In this document: one piece after another, positions 53,891-64,000 of the stretch
Position numbering within the stretch: the stretch's first letter is position 1
Layout of the letters: each line of letters begins with the position of its first letter
Origin: Tetradesmus obliquus
Taxonomy: Eukaryota > Chlorophyta > Chlorophyceae > Sphaeropleales > Scenedesmaceae
Reading direction: 5' to 3'
NCBI GenBank assembly: GCA_030272155.1
Contig: CP126194.1
Coordinates: 930,001-994,000 of the forward strand
Length of the DNA stretch: 64,000 nt
Made by a program: the position numbers and the translations under genes
Notes under the pieces: generated by a model
What the model was told of the DNA's origin: nothing
The model's database searches: none
What the model saw: the letters and a program-made list of their open reading frames with translations, nothing else

Positions 53891-56056
53891 GTGACAGCGA
53901 GGAAGCAGATGCAACAGAAGATGATGACGCTGCTAGCGATGATGAGACAGATGAAATCGAAGATGCTAGCAGCAAAGACAGCAACAGTAACAGCAGCAAC
54001 GGTGAGGATGATGATGAGGAACTTGCTGTTGTGCCCCGCAGCAGAAAGCCGCTGCAGACCACTGTGCAGCCAGCAGCAACAGCAGCAGGCAGGGCAGTGC
54101 ACCGGACATCAGCTGCAGCCGCTGCTGCTGCTTCCAGCTCTGATGAAGCTTCTGGTTCTGATGATGATGCAAGCGCAAGCTCTGGCAGCGGTGCAGACGA
54201 TGCTGAAGAGACAGCACAGCAGCAGCCCGATGCAGCAGCAGCTGCTGCTTCTGCTGGGTCGCTGGTGCTTGAGGGCGGCTTCTGCCTGGAGGCCAAGGTT
54301 GCTGCCAAGCTGTACCCCCACCAGGTGCATGGCGTCAAGTGGCTGTGGTCGCTGCACAGGTGAGCGTTGATTATCAACACATGCAGCGGCGCAGCCAGCA
54401 GCTGTGGCAGCATCACTAGGAGCAGGGCGTCAAGTGGCTGTGGGCGCTGCACAGGTGAGGGGTGGTTGCAAACACCAATGCTGGCAGCGCTATAGCACCC
54501 ATGGCAGTGCCACTAGGAGCAGGGCGTCAAGTGGCTGTGGGCGCTCCATAGGTGGGGCGTGATTACACAAGTGCTGGCAGTGTAGGCGTGACTGCAGCAG
54601 CGCAGACAGCAGCCATGGCAGCAGCACCAGGTGCAGGGCGTTGAAGTGGCTGTGGTTGCTGCACAGGTGAGAGGCTGCAGCCGCAAGTGCTGGCGAGGGG
54701 TGGGGCTGCAAGCAGTGCCGTCGGCAGCCATGGCACCAGCAGCAGCCGCAGGCACACATGGATCTCGCCCCTTGCTCGCACCGCCTCGCTGCATTGCATG
54801 CCCTTGCTTGCATGATGCGCAAGGGAGAAACCTTGACTGGCTTGCAAAGGCTGGCTTACAAAGGACTTTCAGACTGCTGGCACTTTCTGTGGTGCTCCTT
54901 CCTGTTTGGCTGCTTACTCAGACGCTTTTTGCCGTGCTTGCTCTGCCTGCTTGCAGGATGCGCAAGGGACGCATCCTGGCTGACGGCTTGGCCTGTCTTA
55001 CCGTAAGTGATCACTGTGATGACTCTGCTCCTGGCTGCTTGGCCAACCCAATCCATGCTCTGCCTGCCTTGCAGGATGCGCAAGGGCGGCATCCTGGCTG
55101 ACGACATGAGCCTTTGCTACTTTCACTACTCACCGCAACGACTGTGTTGCTGTCTGCTTCCTGATTCAATCCTTTGCTCTGCCTTGCAGGATGCGCAAGG
55201 GTGGCATCCTGGCTGACGACATGGGCCTGGGCAAGACGATGCAGTGCTCCGCATTCCTGGCGGGCGCCCTGCAGCGCAGCAGGCACGGCAACGCATACGA
55301 TAAACCTAGCAGCAGCAGCAGCAGCAGCAGCAGCAGTGGGGCCATTCGGGCCATGATTGTGGCCCCGAAGACGCTGCTGTCGCATTGGGAGAAGGAGCTG
55401 CGTGTGTGCGGCATGGGTCCGCGCAGCCACTGCTTCTACGGCAGCAGCGAGGGCGAGCGCGCTGCTGCGCTGCGGGCTGTGACAGGCAGGGGCGGCGTGC
55501 TGCTGACCACGTATGGCATGGTGCTGCACAATGCGGCGCAGCTGCGCGCGGGGCTGGGTACAGCGGCGCGAGGTGAGGCTGTGCTGCATCTGATTTAAAA
55601 GATTTGCAGTGGCTCAGGGGGCGTGTGATGGTGCGCAATCAGCACGTATCCAGCAGTACGTCATGTGGTAAAGGGCCGCGCAGCCACTGCTTTTATGGCA
55701 GCAGCGAGGGCGAGCGCACGGCTGCGCTGCGTGCGGTGACAGGCAGGGGCGGCGTGCTGCTGACAACGTATGGCATGGTGCTGCACAATGCGGCGCAGCT
55801 GCGCGCGGGGCTGGGTGCGGCGGCGCGAGGTGAGGCTTGTCTGGGTGGTTTGGGGGCTTGGGTTGGCTCAGGGATGAGTATGGTGGCTTTACGATCTGAA
55901 CACAAACAAACGGGACCCACTGCAACTACTCTCGTTCTCTTCACAATCAGCATGTACGCGGTGTTGTGTGCGGTCATGGTCATGGACGTACAGCAGGCGG
56001 TTGCAGTTGTTCAAGCTGGCCTGTGGCGGCATGCTCATCCTCGTGATCGTTTGCGG

Positions 56057-56128
<72 letters not shown>

Positions 56129-59100
56129 AGACGCGGATGAGGCTGAGGACGAGGAGGACCCCTTCAGCCTGTCTCCCCCTGAGGGCAGGCGCATCCTGTG
56201 GGACTACATCATACTGGACGAGGGACACAAGGTGAGCGTACAGTTGGGCACAACGGCGCACAGGATTCTGCAGCAGCATGCTTTACAGTTCGGTGAGCAT
56301 GTGTGCATGGAGCAGTGATGGCGCTTGTGATGCACATGTTGCTCAGTGAGGTGTAGCAGGTGATGCAGGGTGCTGCTCGGCTGACCAACGGCGGGTGCTG
56401 CTCGGCTGACCAACGGCGGCTGCTCTCGGCGGAGCGCTTTCCTTGTTGTGGTATACGCTGCTTCCCGTCATCTGCTTGGCAGGGGTGCATGGGAGCAGCG
56501 CCCAATGCAGCCCTTGCTTGATGTGTCTGCATCTGCTTTGAACGTATGCCGCTTCAGTTTAACTCCATCGCGACGTGCTGCGCTGCGCTGTGCTGTCTTC
56601 TGCACATGGTGCAGGTCAAGAACGCGCGCACTCAGCTGGCGCAGCGTTTGCGGGAGCTGCGTGCAGTCTGCCGAGTCATCATCAGCGGCACTCCCGTGCA
56701 AAACAACCTGGCAGAGCTGCACGCTTTACTCGACTTTGCTGTGCCTGGCCTGCTGGGGGGCCCTCGCGAGTTCAAATCGGCTTTTGAAAAGCCGATTGCA
56801 GCAGGGCAGGACCGCAGCGCAGGGCTGCGGGTGCGGGAGCTCGGAGCAGCAAAGGCAGCAGAGCTGCGGCGCATTGTGGCGCCGTTTATGCTGCGGAGGG
56901 AGAAGAAAGAGGTCTTTGGTAGCGGCAGCAGCAGCAGTGCAGCGTGTGCTGGCAGCAGCAGCAGTGGTGGGGGTTCAGGCACTGTGGTGGCAGCAGCAAG
57001 TGCGGCCAGCAGCAGCAGCGGGAGTTCAGCAGGAGCAGCAGCAGCAGGATCAACAACAGTTGGAGGGTCTGCTGTGCCTGCTATGATGGGTACCAAGCAT
57101 GACCTAGTCATATGGCTGCGCCTGCAGCCGCTGCAGCGGCATATATATGAAGCTTTCCTGCACTCTGATGCCGTGAAAGCAGCGCTGAACAGCAGCAAGT
57201 CGCCGCTGGCTGCACTGACGGTGCTGAAGAAGGTGTGCGACCACCCGGCACTGCTGAGCGAGCGCGCGACAAAGCTGGTGCTGACAGGTGCGGCTGGTTC
57301 GGGCTTTCGTCTTTGGGGCCTTGGAGTCTCTCCAATGTGTATCTGCTTGATATGAGGTGCTAGTCAACTGTGTGCATTAGATGGGACAGTTACACCTTAG
57401 CTGCTAAGCATGCAGAGCTTGACGCCTGCTGCAACCTTTGCAGCTCGAGCTGGCTGTGTAGTCCTGCTGACAGCATCTGCCCTTGCCACTGCTGGTTTGT
57501 GGCACTTTGTTTTCCTCTTGCTGCACTGCAGCCAGCAGGCGTGGGCAGCAGGGCAAGTCCAAGCACAGCAGCAAGGGCAGCAAGCAGCGCCGCAGCAGCA
57601 TGGACGACTTCATCGTGGATGATGACGATGATGAAAATGACGGTTATGACAGCGTTAGTGACAGCGGCAGCGGCGACGAGGCGGGCAGCGGCAGCGAGTC
57701 GGACAATGGCAGCAGCGGCAGCGGCGGCGGCTTCAACAACAAAGCGGCCCGCAGCCGTGCTGCAGTGGCTGCATCGCTGGATGATGCGGGTGAGCCTGCA
57801 CGCTGTTAATCACTGTGCAAGCTTTTCTACTACTGCTGGTTGCATGAAGTCACATCATCGGCGCTGAATTGAAGGCACACAACTGTAGACTGCACTTAGC
57901 CAGCTACATTATCAGCCATCAATGGGCTGCTAAGCTCAGCTTTTACGCATTGCTATGCATTGCTATGCCTGCACTTATTCATTGCTGTTTACACTGCAGG
58001 TTTCAGTGAGGAGTTCATGACCTGGGCAGCAGGATCGGCTGCTTCATGACCTGGGCAGCAGGATCGGCTGCTGCCGAAGGGCTGCAGGATCGGCTGCTAG
58101 AAGGCATTCGCACCAAGGAGCCCATAGCCATCTGTGCAATGGGCAACCACCCAAACCATCAACCATCAGTTCACCAATATGCTTGCACTCACTCTGTGCT
58201 GCTCCCTTTGTGTTGCATCGGGCCGCAGGCTTCAGCGAGGAGTTCATGACCTGGGCAGCAGCAGACGGGCTGCAGGATCGGTTGTTGGAGGGCATCCGCA
58301 CCAAGGGGTCCGAAGCCATCTGTGCAATGGGCAACCACCCAAACCATCAATCACCTGTTGACCAATATGCTTGCACTCACTCTGTGCTGCTCCCTTTGTG
58401 TTGCATCGGGCCGCAGGCTTCAGCGAGGAGTTCATGACCTGGGCAGCAGCAGACGGGCTGCAGGATCGGTTGTTGGAGGGCATCCGCACCAAGGGGCCCG
58501 AGGCCTCCTGCAAGGCGCTGTTTGTGGCTGACCTGCTGAAGGGGCTGGTGGCTGGGGGGCACCGCACACTGGTCTTCAGCCAGAGCAGGGTCATGCTGGA
58601 CATACTGCAGGTGGGCGTGGGCTGCTGGAATTGTTTCAGTGTTTTTTCCTGCTTAAGTTGTCGAAAGAGCGGCAAGCACATGCTGGTCTTCAGCCAGAGC
58701 AGGGTCATGCTGGACATACTGCAGGTGCGAAGCAGCTTAGGCAGGGAGGCTGGCAGTGCTGCTGGGCTGTTGTTTGATCATGCAGCAGGGCTGGTCTTCA
58801 GCCAGAGCAGGGTCATGCTGGACATACTGCAGGTGGGCGTGGGCGGCTGGAAAAGCCTCAGTGTTCTTTCCTGTTTGAGTTTGTCAAGGAGCGGCAAGCA
58901 CATGCTGGTGTTCAGCCAGAACAGGGTCATGCTGGACATCCTGCAGGTGGGACGCAGCTTAGGCAGGGAGGCTGGCGGTGTCGCTGGGCTGTTATGAGAT
59001 CATACAGCAGGGCTGGTGTTCAGCCAGAGCAGGGTCATGCTGGACATCCTGCAGGTGGGCGTGGGCTGCTGCAAAAGCCTCAGTGTTCCTTCCTGCTTGA

Positions 59101-59488
59101 GTTTGTCACGGAAGGTGGCAAGCACATGCTGGTGTTGCCTGTGTGAGGTGACTGCTGGTGTGCAAGGCACGTGCTGGTGGTCACTTGGCAGATTTTTGTC
59201 AGCAAGACGTCTGATGAGCTGGCAGAGTTTGCCACACTTGGTGCAGCAGGGCCAGTCTTCAGCCAGCCAGAGCAGGGTCATGCTGCAATTCCTGCAGGTG
59301 GGGCGCAGGTGAAAACTTTGACTGTGGCTTGCATTCCAGCTGGAGCTTCTGGCGATGGAGCGACTGTGTCACTGGTGTCGTTTGTCAGATGCGCGTCGCT
59401 TGTCCTCTGGCCCGCATGGTTGGCAGCCTGTCTTCTGCAGTACTGCTGCGTGATCTGTACCCGTGCTGACACAGATCACCACTTTCTC

Positions 59489-59528
<40 letters not shown>

Positions 59529-60302
59529 AGGCCGCCGTTGTTGCTCGTGGCTGGCCCTTCTGCCGCATCGACGGCAGCATGTCCTGTTGCTGACTCAGTT
59601 TCTCCCGTTGCTGCTGCTGCTGCTGCTGCTGCAGGCTGCAGTTGTTGCCCGCGGGTGGTCCTTCTGCCGCATCGACGGCAGCATGGCGTCAACTGACGCG
59701 CGGCAGGCGGAGGTGGAGCGCTTCCAGGCGGCAGGCAGCAGCATCCCAGTGTTCCTGCTCACGACACAGGTGTGTTTCTGTCTTACAGATGATGGCATGT
59801 AGATGGGGTTTCAAATGTGTGTGAGAGGGTCAGTTGGGTGTGTGGAGCGCTTCCAGGCGGCAGGCAGCGCCATGCCTGTGTTCCTGCTCACAACACAGGT
59901 GCAGCCACATACGCCAGGCGGGGGGTCTGCAGGGTGTGTGCACGGGTATGCCCACGCTAGTCCATGGACGGACGCTTGTAACAGCTTTCCTGCGCTCACT
60001 GCGCAATGTCTTTTGGGTTTTGGCCGCAGCCTGCCATGCTCTGTTCCACTTTGCTGCTGCTGCCTCCACCTGCTGTTGTCGCCACTGCTGCAGGTTGGTG
60101 GGCTGGGCTTGACGCTGACTGCTGCCAACCGCGTGGTGATTGTGGACCCCTGCTGGAACCCCGCCACTGTTGTCACAACATCTGCTGCTGCTGCTGCCGC
60201 TGCTGCTGCTGCAGGTTGGTGGCCTGGGGCTCATGCTCACTGCCGCCACCCGTGTGGTCATCATGGACCCCAGCTGGAACCCCGCCACTGTTGTCACAAA
60301 CA

Positions 60303-60379
<77 letters not shown>

Positions 60380-60477
60380 ATTTTTACAGGTTGGCGGTCT
60401 TGGGCTGACGCTGACTGCCGCCAACCGTGTGGTGATTGTTGACCCCAGCTGGAACCCCGCCACTGTTGTCACAAACA

Positions 60478-60531
<54 letters not shown>

Positions 60532-63500
60532 GCTGCTGCTGCTGCTGCCTCCACCTGCTGCTGTCTCCACTGCTGCAGGTTGGCGGGCTGGGCTTGACGC
60601 TGACTGCCGCCAACCGTGTGGTGATCGTTGACCCCAGCTGGAACCCCGCCACTGACAACCAGAGCGTGGACAGGGCCTACAGGATCGGCCAGGTGCGGCG
60701 GTCATTGCGGGGCAACAGCAGCATGTTGTTACCGGCATGTGTGGTACCGGTATGTGTGGTGCTAGGGACTCATCAGTAGTGTAGTGAACTGGTAGGCAGC
60801 GTGCATGCATTCAGTTTACTTTGCCTGCTGTGCAACTGTGCTTGCGTCCAGTGCACCCTCTCATCTCTTGCCAGGCCGTGCATAACCTTGCTGCTGTGCT
60901 TCTGGCCTGTTGTACTGCCTCCACATTGTGCTGCCTGTCCCTTTGTCCCGCGGTCATGTGATGTGGTGGTGTACCGCCTGGTGACATGTGGCACTGTAAG
61001 GGGCAAAATCTACCCCTCTTAATGCACTGCTGCACTGCCTGCTGTGTTCTAATGCCTGACACGCTGCACCGCAGTCACGTGATGTGGTGGTGTACCGCCT
61101 GGTGACATGTGGCACTGTAAGGGGCAAAATCTACCCCTCTTAATGCACTGCTGCACTGCCTGCTGTGTTCTAATGCCTGACACGCTGCACCGCAGTCACG
61201 TGATGTGGTGGTGTACCGCCTGGTGACGTGTGGCACTGTCGAAGAGAAGATCTACCGCAAGCAGGTCTTCAAGGGTGGGCTGAGCAGGGCAGGCATGGAG
61301 GAGGGCGTGCAGCTGCGGTGAGCCATACCTGCTGCTGCCGTGTATGTATACGTTGGGTTTCTGCTGCTGCTGGAATGGGCGAGTTTGTGGTGGGCTGAGC
61401 AGGGTGGGCATGGAGGAGGGCGTGCAGCTGCAGTGAGGCAGGTGCTGAGCCACAGCCGCTGCCTGTTTACTTGTCGTGTGGTTGCTGCTGGAATGTATGT
61501 AGTCGGTGGGGGTGGGCTCAGCAGGGCAGGCATGGAGGAGGGCGTGCAGCTGCGGTGAGCGAGCTGAGGTGCAGCCGCTGCTTGTTTACTTGAAGTGTAT
61601 CTGCTGCTGGGATGTATGTAGTGGCTGGGGGTGGGCTGAGCAGGGCAGGCAATGAGGAGGGTGTGCAGCTGCGGTGAGCGAGCTGAGGTGCAGCCGCTGC
61701 TTGTTTACTTGAAGTGTATCTGCTGCTGAAATGTATGTATTGTTGGGGTTGGGCTCAACAGGGCGGGCATGGAGGAGGGTGTGCAGCTGCGGTGAGGCGC
61801 GTGCTAAGCCATAGCTGCAATGTACGTGCTTGAATGTGCTCGCTGCTACTGTTGTGTCTTACGTTTGGGCCGGTTTGGCCGGTTTGGCAAGGTGGGCATG
61901 CAGGAGGTGTAGCTGCTGCTGTAACCCACCCTCACACTGTACACCGTTCCATCCACTGCTGCTACCAGCCGGACCGGTTGACGTCAACCCGGTTGGAACA
62001 CCGTGCACTTTCAACGTGGTTGAGTACTGCGTCGTACTGCGTCGAATCAACCAGCATTGACATCAACGGGTCAACCTAGTTATTTCAACACTCTTGATCT
62101 TTCTGACGAGGTACTTCACGCACCAGGAGCTGCACAAGCTATCCTGCTTCTGTGACACTGCAGCTGCTCCCTCTGGTCATGCTGCTGCTTCCACCATCCC
62201 TGACGCTGTATATGCGTTCCCGCTGTTGCTGCTGCTGCTGCTGCTGCCGCTGCTGCTGCTGCTGCTGCCAGCTACTTCACGCACCAGGAGCTGCATGAGC
62301 CCTTCAAGTGGGACCCCGCAGCACCGCGCACCATGAGTTCTTTCGCTGCTTTCTTCCTTGCCCCTGTCATGGACCCTCGTATGTCGCTCAATCGTTGTCG
62401 CTGCTTCTGCTGCTGCTGCTGCTGTTGTGCTTGGACTGCAATTGTGTTTGCTGCTGCCGCCCGTAGCTACTTCACCCACCAAGAGCTGCACGAGCTCTTC
62501 AAATGGGACCCCGCAGCGCTGCGCACCAGCGAGACGCAGCAATTGCTCACTCAGCAGCACTCCCGCAGCGCTGAGCTGGCAGCAATCTCCAGCCATGTGG
62601 CGTGGCTGGAGGCACACGCTCTCTGTGCAGGCACCAGTGAGCATGGCATGTTGTTTAGCCACCAGGACCCTGAAGGGAAGCACCTGCAGCTGGACCTTAA
62701 ACACCTAAACCCAAACCACGTGCCAGGCTCTGCAGCAGCGGCAGCAGCAGGGTTAGGGATCAGTGGGTATGGCCGTGGAGGGTCCAGGCCGGTTGCAGGC
62801 GCAGGAGCAGGAGCAGCAGGGCCTTCGGCGGCTGAGCTCAGCAACATGATGTCATCGCTGAACATTGCAAGCAGCAGCAACCGCGGTGGCGCTGCTGCTG
62901 CTGCTGCTGCTGGCAACGGGGCAGCAGGCGGGAGTCCGCATCAGCAGCAGCAGCAGCAGCAATTGAAGCAGCAGCAGCAAGAGAGGCTGCAGGCGGAGGT
63001 GCAGCACCTGCAGTACCAGCTGGGCCGTGTGAGCACTGACCTGGCCACTGTGGGGCCGCGCCTGCCTGATGGCGGCAGCAAGGTGCGGCGCATGACGCAG
63101 AATGGTTTTGCTGCACAGTTGCGTGGCACAATTGCCGTGAACTGCATGTTGCATCGCTGCCTGTATGGCTGGTGAGCGTGCAGTGCGCAGCGCAGCTACT
63201 GTCGAGTATGCTGCATGGCTGCATGACTAGCTGGTGTTCCTGCTCAGTTGAGACTGCAGCAGTGCTGCTGAAAGTCACATGGTTCACTAGTGCAAGACGC
63301 ATCGTTTGCTTTCATCGCCATGTGGTGCCACGTGTGTTACAACAGGCTGCACCAACTCCCCCTTTTTGTGCATGTGTGCGCCTGTTGTCTGCTGCTGCAG
63401 CTGAAGGCCCGACAGCTGGAGCTGCAGGATGCACTGGGGGCAGCGCAGCAGCAGCTACAGCAGCTGCAACCCCAGCACCCTCAGCAGCAGCAGCAGCAGC

Positions 63501-63597
63501 AGCTCGGACAAGCAGCTGCTGCTGCAGCTGGAGTGGTTGCTGAGCCCAGGTCTCATGCTCTTGCTGACATCACCAACAGTGAGCACAGCTGGGATGC

Positions 63598-63630
<33 letters not shown>

Positions 63631-63736
63631 TGCTGCTATTTGCCAGCCGCTGAGGGCGCCTGCGTTAGATCTGCAACCAAGCAGTGCAGGTGGCAGCAGG
63701 CTAGCTGCAGGACACCAGCAGCCACAAGCAGGCAGT

Positions 63737-63771
<35 letters not shown>

Positions 63772-64000
63772 CTACGGCTTCCCTGGCAGCAGCCAGTGGC
63801 AGCAGCAAAGGGTGCCGCCGCCACCCCCACCCCCTAGGCCTCCCCAGCAGCAGCAGCAGCAGCAGCAGCGGTACCCGCCACTACCCCCACCGCCACAAGC
63901 TGCTCAGAGGCAGGAGGAGCGGCAGCTGCCACCACCACCACCACCACCTCCCCAACAGCAGCAGCAGCAGCAAGGGTTTAAGCAGAGCAGCAGCAGCAGT
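53308..64000 (+). CDS. ERCC6L: SNF2-family DNA translocase, ERCC6L/PICH type (3' end outside window)
   Basis: Exons 53308-54359, 55190-55572, 56131-56231, 56615-57287, 57532-57789, 58417-58610, 59635-59769, 60579-60692, 61196-61317, 62467-63082 and 63401-64000+ join in phase; over 1,400 residues. Residues 1-320 are acidic, Ser/Gln/Ala-rich and disordered. [14 protein letters not shown] leads into the motor: motif [47 protein letters not shown], then an acidic insert (exon 5). It continues with [36 protein letters not shown] and [33 protein letters not shown] and [12 protein letters not shown] are hallmarks of ERCC6L (plant CHR24-like). The C-terminus is Gln/Pro-rich. Family role: ATP-driven translocation on duplex DNA, in animals on anaphase bridges. 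Most exon edges have extra copies in the introns. Confidence 0.9.
54424..54666 (+). repeat. Three extra copies of the PICH exon 1 donor edge
   Basis: The segment GGCGTCAAGTGGCTGTGG...CTGCACAGGTGAG (true edge 54359) recurs ending near 54454, 54551 and 54666, about 95-115 bp apart. The middle copy has lost the donor sequence (CATAGGTGGGG). Confidence 0.9.
54805..55118 (+). repeat. Three extra copies of the PICH exon 2 acceptor edge
   Basis: TTGCAGGATGCGCAAGGG...ATCCTGGCTGACG (true start 55190) is preceded by copies near 54811, 54958 and 55074, about 115-145 bp apart. The nearest copy reads [10 protein letters not shown], i.e. motif I without GKT. Confidence 0.9.
55674..55829 (+). repeat. Second copy of the PICH exon 2 3' half
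   Basis: About 156 bp nearly identical to 55417-55572, including the donor GCGAG|GTGAGG. It encodes the same peptide with small substitutions ([10 protein letters not shown]). Confidence 0.95.
56059..56127 (+). repeat. (CTG)23 forming the 3' end of a PICH intron
   Basis: Twenty-three CTG units directly followed by CAG| and the start of exon 3 at 56131. Confidence 0.97.
58000..58416 (+). repeat. Two extra copies of the PICH exon 6 acceptor edge
   Basis: Exon 6 starts (GGCTTCAGCGAGGAGTTC) occur at 58000, 58229 and, as the complete exon, 58417. The last two are in an almost perfect 188-bp tandem repeat that includes the preceding intron end. Confidence 0.92.
58685..59297 (+). repeat. Five extra copies of the PICH exon 6 donor edge (motif IV)
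   Basis: The segment coding [14 protein letters not shown] plus donor ends at 58610 (true), 58724, 58832, 58946, 59054 and 59297. Spacings of 114, 108, 114 and 108 bp show a 222-bp higher-order unit made of two alternating subunits with different intron sequences. Confidence 0.93.
59531..59899 (+). repeat. Extra copies of both PICH exon 7 edges
   Basis: The acceptor edge (GCCGTTGTTGCTCGTGGCTG) is copied at 59531, before the true exon at 59635. The donor edge (GAGCGCTTCCAGGCGGCAGG...ACACAGGTG) is copied at about 59841-59899, after the true edge at 59769. Confidence 0.9.
60094..60578 (+). repeat. Three extra copies of the PICH exon 8 5' part (motif V)
   Basis: [18 protein letters not shown] copies begin at 60094, 60215 and 60390, before the true exon at 60579. 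Copies 1-3 all break off after WNPAT and lack the motif VI part ([11 protein letters not shown]). Each is preceded by a CTG-rich acceptor or an ACAG. Confidence 0.93.
60304..60378 (+). repeat. (CTG)25 in a PICH intron
   Basis: Twenty-five CTG units between exon 8 copies 2 and 3. A further (CTG)17 lies at 60479-60529 before the true exon. Confidence 0.97.
60954..61195 (+). repeat. Two extra copies of the PICH exon 9 acceptor edge
   Basis: TCACGTGATGTGGTGGTGTA copies at 60954 and 61075 precede the true exon at 61196 with a 121-bp period. Both extra copies change ACTGTCGAAGAG to ACTGTAAGGGG and then reach an in-frame TAA. Confidence 0.93.
61386..61913 (+). repeat. Array of PICH exon 9 donor edges
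   Basis: GGGCTGAGCAGGGCAGGCAT...CAGCTGCGGTGAG (true edge 61317) recurs with edges near 61435, 61554, 61673 and 61791, period about 119 bp. A worn fifth copy lies near 61885-61913. Confidence 0.92.
62112..62466 (+). repeat. Two extra copies of the PICH exon 10 acceptor edge
   Basis: TACTTCACGCACCAGGAGCT copies at 62112 and 62272 precede the true exon start at 62467. The second continues to a variant of FKWDPAA. Confidence 0.9.

Noticed and set aside
53649..54452. 267-codon Ser/Ala/Leu-rich - strand frame
   Set aside because: Shadow of the acidic, repeat-rich first exon of the PICH-type gene.

Overview
The window is nuclear DNA of a green alga. The genes are split by many short introns with GT..AG ends, and most introns end in CTGCTGCAG. 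Exons are rich in CAG, GCA and AGC runs coding for Gln, Ala and Ser. Introns carry (CTG)n tracts. Several proteins look plastid-targeted, and TGTAA, the chlorophyte poly(A) signal, lies downstream of some genes. A chlorophycean such as a Scenedesmus/Tetradesmus relative is plausible, but that is inference. No rRNA, tRNA or CRISPR was recognised. All gene models below were assembled by eye from splice sites, reading phase and protein similarity.

Layout. 0-16 kb holds single-copy genes: a partial membrane protein (-), the tRNA 2'-phosphotransferase TPT1 (-) head-to-head with a plastid membrane protein (+), a coiled-coil, possibly bZIP-like protein (+), and a predicted thylakoid-lumen protein (-). 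16.9-39.1 kb is an array of two gene families that share promoters head-to-head. One is a 660-residue F-box/leucine-rich protein whose first coding exon is only 12 nt. The other is a BTB-BACK-MATH-like protein of about 525 residues. There are three complete pairs plus a fourth BTB gene that keeps only the 12-nt first exon of its lost partner. Most copies carry different disabling lesions; F-box copy 2 and BTB copy d look intact. Both families are of the type that supplies substrates to cullin-RING ubiquitin ligases, so the array looks like a birth-and-death family of paired ligase adaptors.

39-48 kb has a possible solo LTR, a small Cys-rich secreted protein, and a Dbp5/DDX19-like DEAD-box protein. 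The latter has an N-terminal CCCH finger, a Nab2-type C-terminal finger and several degenerate helicase motifs. 48.8-51.4 kb is a 2.64-kb DNA transposon with 28-bp terminal inverted repeats and dense GATAAT subterminal repeats. 52.2-64 kb has a plastid membrane protein (-) head-to-head with a large SNF2 translocase of the ERCC6L/PICH type (+) that runs off the window.

A second theme is local duplication of exon edges. In the PICH gene nearly every internal exon boundary is repeated 2-6 times together with its splice site. The same happens on a smaller scale in TPT1, the plastid membrane gene, the lumen-protein gene and F-box copy 1.
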